A DNA stretch of 10,039 bases from Methylococcales bacterium. Lineage in GTDB: Bacteria; Pseudomonadota; Gammaproteobacteria; Methylococcales; UBA1147. Location: NCBI GenBank assembly GCA_024958995.1, contig JANXGZ010000304.1:1-10039 (forward strand), in the 5' to 3' direction. This document shows, one piece after another, positions 4,448 through 10,039 of this stretch (within the stretch, counting starts at the first letter, position 1; every line of letters starts with the position of its first letter). The position numbers and the translations under genes are program-made. The notes under the pieces were generated by a model that saw only the letters and a program-made list of their open reading frames with translations, was not told the origin of the DNA and made no database searches.

Positions 4448-5479
4448 TTACTCCTTATCGGTATCCTCAATGCGCTTTTCCAGTGCTCTGATCCGCTGGA
4501 TCAGTTGGGGGAGGTGTGTGATCGCGGTATCGCTACGCCGAACATTTAGCAGGCTTCGGGCGGGGTTACCGGTAATCTTGCTGCCCGGAGGGAAACTTTT
4601 CGCAACACCGGCCTGGGCCCCAACAAAACTGTCATGCCCTATCTCGATGTGTCCGACAAAACCGGCCTGTCCGGCGATGAGTACCCGGTTACCAATGTGG
4701 GTACTGCCGGAAATTCCGGTCTGCGCTGCGATTGCGGTGTCTTCGCCAATGATTACGTTGTGCGCAATCATCACCAGGTTGTCGATTCTTGCGCCGCGTC
4801 GGATCACGGTGTCGTCAACCGCTCCACGGTCAACTGTTGCGCCTGCGCCGATGGTTACATCATCCTCGATAATAGTATTCCCCAGTTGATGGATGCCGAT
4901 GTAACGGGTTCCGTCCTTGGCGTTGCCGAATCCGTAGGCGCCGATCACCGCGTTCGACCAGATGACGCATCGGCTTCCAATGCGCGAACCATAATGTATG
5001 ACAGCATTGGGATGAATCTCGCTATCGTTTCCAATGCGGCAGTTTTCCTCGATGACGCTGCTGCTGTGGATGGTGGAACCCGACCCGATTTCTGTTCTGG
5101 CTCCGATGACGACTCCGGCCCCGATATGAACGTTAGATCCGATCTTTGCTGAGGGATCGACCATTGCCGAACCAGCAATCGTTCTCGCCAAGTGCGCAGA
5201 GCGATCGGGCTTGAAAACCGCGGTTGCTTTAGCCCAGCTGAGGTAGGGGTTCTCGCTTAACAGGATCGCAGCACCACAATCGGGCAGAGGATTAGGTGAA
5301 ATGATTGCGGCTGCATTGGACGTTCTGGCTTCCCCCAGGTACTTGGGACTCGACAGGAAGCTTAGATCGCCGGGCCCGGCGTTGGCGAGGGTTGAAACGC
5401 CCTGAATCAGGGTGGATCCATCTCCATTGATGAGACTGGCGCCGATCTGTTCGGCAAGGTCCTTAAGAGTGTTGGCCAT
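4448..5479 (-). CDS. lpxD: UDP-3-O-(3-hydroxyacyl)glucosamine N-acyltransferase LpxD
   Basis: The protein has 343 residues from the ATG at 5479 (a GTG at 5488 would add three). LpxD transfers a hydroxyacyl chain from acyl carrier protein to the 2-amino group of UDP-3-O-acyl-glucosamine, the third step of lipid A synthesis, on the cytosolic side. Seen here: the N-terminal uridine-binding domain (about residues 1-100, with PKYLGEARTSNAAAIIS), then a left-handed beta helix of hexapeptide repeats (about 108-300), with GAYGFGNAKDG, ATVDRGAVDDTVI and AHNVIIGED containing the catalytic His240. A C-terminal helical tail ends in LPQLIQRIRALEKRIED. All expected blocks are present, so it should be active. 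It lacks the usual neighbours (bamA, skp, fabZ, lpxA, lpxB), so it may be a second, divergent lpxD copy or a relocated one. It is separated from the pilD remnant by about 100 bp. Confidence 0.95.
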   Translation of the reverse strand: MANTLKDLAEQIGASLINGDGSTLIQGVSTLANAGPGDLSFLSSPKYLGEARTSNAAAIISPNPLPDCGAAILLSENPYLSWAKATAVFKPDRSAHLARTIAGSAMVDPSAKIGSNVHIGAGVVIGARTEIGSGSTIHSSSVIEENCRIGNDSEIHPNAVIHYGSRIGSRCVIWSNAVIGAYGFGNAKDGTRYIGIHQLGNTIIEDDVTIGAGATVDRGAVDDTVIRRGARIDNLVMIAHNVIIGEDTAIAAQTGISGSTHIGNRVLIAGQAGFVGHIEIGHDSFVGAQAGVAKSFPPGSKITGNPARSLLNVRRSDTAITHLPQLIQRIRALEKRIEDTDKE

Positions 5480-5579
5480 GTCGTCCACGGAATGAAAAGT
5501 AAAGCGTATAGTAGCTTGCGAATTGGCCCCGCGCCAGACCGCAATGGTTGATATCTGGTGCTAAAAGCCGATTTTCAGA

Positions 5580-6328
5580 TCAGGTGGACAGGTCAAGATA
5601 CACTCGTTGCAGATTCTGGCCCCAGAGTAGTCCGGTCTAGCCCGCGGCCGAGAGGTAGGGGCCGAAGCGGGGTGTCGAGCGCTTGAGCGTTCCGCTGGCC
5701 AGCATAAGCGTTTCGACGATCGTACCGGTAATCGAAGACAAAAGGATGATGAACGGCAGCATCTGCCATCCCGTCCAAACGCCGAGCATGGCTAGCAGCT
5801 TGAAGTCTCCGTGGCCCATTCCCTCCTTTTCGGTTGCGGCCCCGAAGGCGATGGAAACCATCCGCAAGCTCAGGTAGTCAAAGACCGCGCCCAGAATTGC
5901 AGAATGGCTGGCGGCGTAGGTGTTTCTGATGCTGCCTGAGGATCGGGCCGGCTGCCGCTTGGGTGCTGAAGCCGAATCGCCAGACCACGGCGACCGACAG
6001 CATTGCGCTCAGGATTTCGACAAGGGGATAACGGATCGAGATCGGTGTCTTGCAGCTGGTGCACTTTCCTTTCAACCAAGGGAAACCCAGCAGAGGGATG
6101 TTTTGCCATGGGCGAATCGGTGCACTGCAATACGGACAGCACGATGAGGGGTTCCGTAGATTGACCGGCGGAGGATCCGGTTCTGGCTCCATATATAGGT
6201 ATTCTCCGGCTTCCCGTTGCTACTCGCGATGCATTATGATGGGAAGGCGATGGGTCGGCATTGAGGAAATTGCGGACGATGAAACCGGCCCGGCCGTACA
6301 GGTGAATATTGCTCAGCTGGGTTGACAT
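5580..6328 (-). pseudogene. pilD: Prepilin peptidase pilD, decayed
   Basis: Prepilin peptidase (inner membrane aspartic protease) cuts and N-methylates type IV pilin and type II secretion pseudopilins. Fragments in order on the minus strand: a worn N-terminus (GFIVRNFLN for the usual LIVGSFLN), a frameshift near 6263, RLPIIMHRE then an in-frame TAG at about 6225 where tryptophan is expected, GEYLYMEPEP, the zinc-site cysteines in CPYCSAPI and GKCTSCKTPISIRYPLVE, a jump to another frame near 5950, then DYLSL, EKEGMGHGDFKLLAMLGVW (second catalytic Asp), FGPYLSAAG, a TAG at 5637-5639 again in place of tryptophan, and LLWGQNLQRVYL. About 40-50 residues between FGFSTQAA and SAILGAVFDYLSL are missing, including the segment that normally holds the first catalytic Asp. 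Several independent lesions make function impossible. It sits between valS and lpxD. Confidence 0.9.
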
Positions 6329-6446
6329 CCGCGTTTCGGAAAGGGAATCCGCTGTGGTTGATCAGGAACACCGATTTTTCTTTTCGGCTGAAAAGAGGGT
6401 AGATCAGATGAATGAGCTGTCCCGGTGAGGCTCGGTTCCTATTGAA

Positions 6447-9206
6447 TCAGATGGCCTTTATCTGCCGATATTGTTGTTCCAGATTTGCCAGGGCTACCTG
6501 GAGTTGTTTCAGGCGGGCCTTTTCCTTTTCGACCACCTGGTCAGGGGCCTTGGCCAGGAAACCGGGATTGTTCAGTTTCCCTTCGATTCTCGGCAGGGCT
6601 TTTTTCAGCTTTTCGGTTTCCTTCGCGATTCGGTCCAGTTCGGCTTCCTTGTCGATCAGTCCGGACATCGGAATCAAGACTTTCATCTGGTCCACCAGAG
6701 CAATGGCTGAATCGGGTGCCTGTTCCCCTGAACCCAGCAGATGCAGTGATTCGATGCGGCCAAGTTTTTGCAGTGTTTCGTTATTCCTTTCCAGTCGTTC
6801 GCGGTCAAGCGGATTGGTGTTTTCCAGCAATACGGGAACCGGTTTGCCGGGTGAAATGTTCATCTCGCCCCGAATACGGCGCAGGCCTAGGATGACGGCC
6901 ATGATCCATTCAACTTCTGCGATTGAATCCGCATCCACCCTTTCGTGGTTCGGGACAGGGTAGGGCTCAACGACAATTGTTTTGCCCTCTATGCCGGCGA
7001 GTGGTGCAATCCGCTGCCAGATTTCTTCGGTAATGAAAGGCATCAACGGGTGCAACAAGCGGAGTACGTTTTCAAGTACTTGGACCAGTGTTTCTCGGGT
7101 TCCTCGCACGCTTGCTTTATCGGCGTGCTGAAGGTTGATCTTGGCGAACTCAAGATACCAGTCGCAGTATTCGTTCCACAGGAAATCATAGATTTGCTGG
7201 GCTGCGAGATCGAGTCGATAGGCATTGATCGAATCGATCATGGACTGGCCTACAGTCTGTAGTCTGGATTGAATCCAGTGGTCTGCCAGAGAGTAGCTGA
7301 GATTGCCTCCGTCCAGCCCACAGTCTTGGTGTTCTGTATTCATCAAGACAAATCGGGCGGCGTTCCACAGCTTGTTGCAGAAGTTCCGGTAGCCTTCTAT
7401 GCGGCCGAGGTCGAAACGGACATCACGGCCAGTAGATGCCAGCGAGGCGAAGGTGAAGCGGAGTGCATCGGTTCCATAAGAGGAAATCCCGTCCGGGAAG
7501 TGCTTGCGGGTCGACTTGTCGATGCGGATTGCCATTTGCGGCTGCATGAGCCCGGAGGTGCGTTTCTCCAGCAGCTCATCCAGAGAGATCCCGTCGATCA
7601 GATCGATAGGGTCGAGGATGTTGCCTTTCGATTTGGACATTTTCTGTCCTTCGGCGTCGCGAACCAGTCCATGTATGTAGACCTCCCTGAACGGCACATC
7701 TCCCATGAACTTGATTCCCATCATGATCATGCGAGCAACCCAGAAGAAGATGATATCGAATCCGGTAACCAGTACGCTGGTCGGGTAGAAGGTTTTTAGA
7801 GCTTCGGTCTGGTCCGGCCATCCCAGCGTTGAAAAAGGCCATAGAGCGGATGAAAACCAGGTATCGAGTACATCGGTGTCCTGAATCAGGCTATGGTCTG
7901 GGAGCAGGTTGTAATGCTTGCGAGTCTCTTCTTCGTCGTGCCCGACGTAGATGTTGCCGTCTTCGTCATACCAGGCGGGAATGCGGTGCCCCCACCAGAT
8001 CTGCCGGCTGATGCACCAGTCCTCGATGTTCCGCATCCATTCGAAGTAGGTTTTGTCCCAGTTCTCCGGGACGAAGCGGATCCGTCCTTCCTCAACTGCC
8101 TTGATGGCAGGTTCGGCCAGGGGGGCGGCCTTGATGAACCACTGGTCGGTGAGGAAAGGTTCGATGATGGCACCGGAGCGGTCGCCACGCGGTATCATAA
8201 GAGAATGATCTTCGGTCTTTTCCAGTAGGCCATCGGCTTCTAGGTCAGAGAGGATCCGCTTGCGCGCTTCGAAACGGTCGAGCCCTTGGTAGCATTCCGG
8301 TCCGTTTTCATTGATTTTCGCGTCGATGGTGAAGATGTTGATCATCTCTAGGTCATGGCGCTTGCCGACTGCATAATCGTTGAAATCGTGGGCTGGGGTA
8401 ATCTTGACGCAGCCAGTTCCGAATTCGGGGTCGACATAGTGGTCGGTGATGATCGGAATCTGTCTCCTGGAAAGCGGCAACTGAACTGTTTTTCCGATCA
8501 GCTTTTGGTACCGCTCATCGTCCGGGTGGACAGCGACTGCTGTGTCGCCGAGCATTGTTTCGGGACGCGTGGTCGCGACGATCAGATGCCCGCTGCCATC
8601 GGTTAGGGGATAACGCATGTGCCACAGGCGGCCTTTCTCCTCGCTGGACAGTACCTCCAAGTCTGAGACAGCGGTATGCAGCACGGGGTCCCAGTTGACC
8701 AGGCGCTGGCCACGGTAGATCAGGTCTTCCCGGTACAGGCGGACAAAGACTTCACGGACCGCACTGGATAGCCCTTGGTCCATGGTGAAGCGTTCCCTAG
8801 ACCAGTCCAGTGAACTACCCATTCTGCGAAGTTGCCGGGTGATGGTATTACCGGACTGGTTTTTCCATTCCCAGACTCTTTCGATAAATGCATCGCGTCC
8901 TAGATCATCCCGGCTCTTGCCTTCTGCCGCCAATTGGCGTTCGACGACCATCTGGGTCGCGATTCCTGCATGGTCGCTTCCAGCTTGCCACAGGGTTTTG
9001 TCGCCCTTCATGCGGTGAAAACGAATCAGGGTGTCCATGATTGTGTCCTGGAAGGCATGGCCCATGTGCAGGCTTCCAGTCACGTTCGGCGGAGGGATCA
9101 TAATGCAATAGGGCTCTCCGCTCGAACCGGGAGAGAAAAAGCCTTCCTCTTCCCAGAATGAATACCAGCGCTGTTCGATCGCGTGCGGGTCGTAGGTTTT
9201 TTCCAT
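6447..9206 (-). CDS. valS: Valyl-tRNA synthetase
   Basis: The protein has 919 residues from the ATG at 9206. An in-frame TTG at 9218 is possible, but neither start has a good Shine-Dalgarno. This class Ia enzyme charges tRNA-Val in the cytoplasm. Seen here: the HIGH-type motif HMGH (residues 47-50, in PPPNVTGSLHMGH), the editing (CP1) domain with ATTRPETMLGDTAVAVHPDD (211-230), TGFDIIFFWVARM in the second half of the Rossmann fold, the KMSKS loop (522-526), the anticodon-binding helical domain (about 640-800), and a C-terminal coiled-coil arm rich in Lys/Glu (about 850-915) ending LEQQYRQIKAI. The length is close to the roughly 950 residues of E. coli ValS. It follows holC by about 105 bp; pepA-holC-valS is a conserved gammaproteobacterial order. 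The gene is intact. Confidence 0.98.
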   Translation of the reverse strand: MEKTYDPHAIEQRWYSFWEEEGFFSPGSSGEPYCIMIPPPNVTGSLHMGHAFQDTIMDTLIRFHRMKGDKTLWQAGSDHAGIATQMVVERQLAAEGKSRDDLGRDAFIERVWEWKNQSGNTITRQLRRMGSSLDWSRERFTMDQGLSSAVREVFVRLYREDLIYRGQRLVNWDPVLHTAVSDLEVLSSEEKGRLWHMRYPLTDGSGHLIVATTRPETMLGDTAVAVHPDDERYQKLIGKTVQLPLSRRQIPIITDHYVDPEFGTGCVKITPAHDFNDYAVGKRHDLEMINIFTIDAKINENGPECYQGLDRFEARKRILSDLEADGLLEKTEDHSLMIPRGDRSGAIIEPFLTDQWFIKAAPLAEPAIKAVEEGRIRFVPENWDKTYFEWMRNIEDWCISRQIWWGHRIPAWYDEDGNIYVGHDEEETRKHYNLLPDHSLIQDTDVLDTWFSSALWPFSTLGWPDQTEALKTFYPTSVLVTGFDIIFFWVARMIMMGIKFMGDVPFREVYIHGLVRDAEGQKMSKSKGNILDPIDLIDGISLDELLEKRTSGLMQPQMAIRIDKSTRKHFPDGISSYGTDALRFTFASLASTGRDVRFDLGRIEGYRNFCNKLWNAARFVLMNTEHQDCGLDGGNLSYSLADHWIQSRLQTVGQSMIDSINAYRLDLAAQQIYDFLWNEYCDWYLEFAKINLQHADKASVRGTRETLVQVLENVLRLLHPLMPFITEEIWQRIAPLAGIEGKTIVVEPYPVPNHERVDADSIAEVEWIMAVILGLRRIRGEMNISPGKPVPVLLENTNPLDRERLERNNETLQKLGRIESLHLLGSGEQAPDSAIALVDQMKVLIPMSGLIDKEAELDRIAKETEKLKKALPRIEGKLNNPGFLAKAPDQVVEKEKARLKQLQVALANLEQQYRQIKAI

Positions 9207-9310
9207 GGAGGGTAACAAATTGGGTCAACTAAAAGAGAATTGGAGTTGGGGCGATTTTACATGAAAAGGACAGCGAGGAACCTGTCGCGTCTCCCGGCGG
9301 TTAATCGGAC

Positions 9311-9751
9311 TCAGTGATTTTGGCCGGAAATCTTGTGCGTTTTTATCGGCATTCCGTTCTGCTGGTAGATCCGGTACCGTTTTCGCCCTGGAAGCCGTGT
9401 CTCTTCGGTTTGATCGACGATCTCGATGATCCGTTCAATATTCTGGGGAAAGTTCGGCACAGATGGCTGGAGATTGATGACCAGATCAATATCCGCCACG
9501 CTAGTCATGTTCAGGCCCAGCCGGACCTCGGCCGCTGCAGGGTGGGACTCGGTGTCGGTCGTGTGCGGAACGAAACTTCCGGTCCGAAAGGTCCACAGCA
9601 AATCGTCGAGGGTGCTCTGTTGGGCCGGACTTTCGGAGAGCATGAGCGGTCGGTATCCCTTGTGGAGGGCTTTTTCCGCCAGACGGCAGGCGATAGTCAG
9701 TCTAATGCGACGATCGGCTGAATCGAGCAGGTAAAAGTCTATTGCGGGCAT
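9311..9751 (-). CDS. holC: DNA polymerase III chi subunit
   Basis: The protein has 146 residues. HolC joins psi to the clamp loader of DNA polymerase III and binds single-strand DNA-binding protein during replication. Seen here: FYLLDS at the N-terminus (residues 6-11), RLAEKALHKGYRPLML (23-38), LDDLLWTFRTGSFVPH (48-63) and the C-terminal RKRYRIYQQNGMPIKTHKI, all matching the family's order and its usual length of about 145. The ATG at 9751 lacks a clear ribosome binding site. The gene lies 65 bp downstream of pepA and upstream of valS. Confidence 0.93.
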   Translation of the reverse strand: MPAIDFYLLDSADRRIRLTIACRLAEKALHKGYRPLMLSESPAQQSTLDDLLWTFRTGSFVPHTTDTESHPAAAEVRLGLNMTSVADIDLVINLQPSVPNFPQNIERIIEIVDQTEETRLPGRKRYRIYQQNGMPIKTHKISGQNH

Positions 9752-9816
9752 ATCGGATACGGTATCGGTGGCCTATGGCCCCGATTCGGGACCTTTGTCG
9801 ACAATGGTCCGCAAGC

Positions 9817-10039
9817 TCAGTTTTTCAGGCGGTTGATCAGGAACTGGACGAGCAGGGGTACGGGTCTTCCGGTTGCACCTTTCGCCTTGCCTGATCGCCA
9901 TGCGGTGCCCGCAATATCCAGATGAGCCCAGCGGAATTTCTCGGTAAAACGGGACAGGAAACACGCCGCGGTGATGGTGCCAGCGGGTCTTCCGCCGATG
10001 TTTGCGATGTCTGCGAAGTTCGATTTCAGCTGGTCCTGG
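9817..10039 (-). CDS. pepA: Leucyl (cytosol) aminopeptidase PepA, C-terminal part
   Basis: Only the last 73 codons and the TGA (9817-9819) are in the window; the gene runs in from the right edge. Seen here: LKSNFADIANIGGRPAGTITAACFLSRF-type sequence, FRWAHLDIAGTAW and RSGKAKGATGRPVPLLVQFL, the characteristic end of M17 family aminopeptidases, where TAACFL and the TGRPV loop line the active site. The metal ligands and the NTDAEGRL motif would lie outside the window. PepA releases N-terminal residues from peptides and in E. coli also serves as a DNA-binding accessory factor for Xer recombination and car regulation. No lesion is visible. Confidence 0.95.
   Translation of the reverse strand, partial: QDQLKSNFADIANIGGRPAGTITAACFLSRFTEKFRWAHLDIAGTAWRSGKAKGATGRPVPLLVQFLINRLKN

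Noticed and set aside
6447..9206. Many long plus-strand open frames opposite valS
   Set aside because: They are shadows of the valS coding frame on the other strand and show no family motifs or ribosome binding sites.
5862..9820. A 13-bp word TCCGCAAGCTCAG occurring in the pilD remnant and after pepA
   Set aside because: A short match in GC-rich sequence with no structure around either copy; probably chance.

Overview
The window looks like a stretch of gammaproteobacterial chromosome interrupted by a small AT-rich accessory island. The taxonomic hint comes from the minus-strand order pepA (3' end), holC, valS, which is typical of Gammaproteobacteria and some relatives, and from an LpxD acyltransferase for lipid A. 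I cannot name a genus.

Right side (about 4440-10039, GC-richer), all on the minus strand and reading right to left: the last 73 codons of leucyl aminopeptidase pepA, DNA polymerase III chi subunit holC, valyl-tRNA synthetase valS, a decayed prepilin peptidase (pilD pseudogene with two stop codons, frameshifts and a deletion that removes one catalytic aspartate), and an lpxD gene sitting away from its usual fabZ/lpxA/lpxB partners. Left side (1-1592, GC-richer): the first 530 codons of a 5-oxoprolinase, also on the minus strand and open to the window edge.

Between them (about 1593-4440) lies an AT-richer segment with the signs of a small mobile or accessory element. From left to right it has (i) a cluster of TATTCACA repeats resembling DnaA boxes, including an inverted pair; (ii) about 600 bp with no convincing gene but with a run of perfect or near-perfect inverted repeats, one capped by a GNRA-type loop; (iii) a plus-strand mini-operon of two overlapping ribbon-helix-helix (RHH) proteins, the first with a strong internal ribosome binding site, followed by a possible 24-residue membrane peptide; (iv) a convergent minus-strand tyrosine recombinase consisting of little more than the catalytic domain, with a good sigma70-type promoter whose -10 box is overlapped by an inverted repeat; and (v) a minus-strand Sel1-repeat protein with an N-terminal membrane/signal segment, bounded by two intrinsic terminators.

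The core genes are ordinary housekeeping functions. The candidate novel system is the island: a recombinase without an N-terminal core-binding domain, two small RHH DNA-binding proteins that could supply DNA recognition or regulation, and an origin-like or structured non-coding region. No relaxase, replication initiator, transposase, tRNA or clear att direct repeat was found, so its mobility is inferred and not demonstrated.
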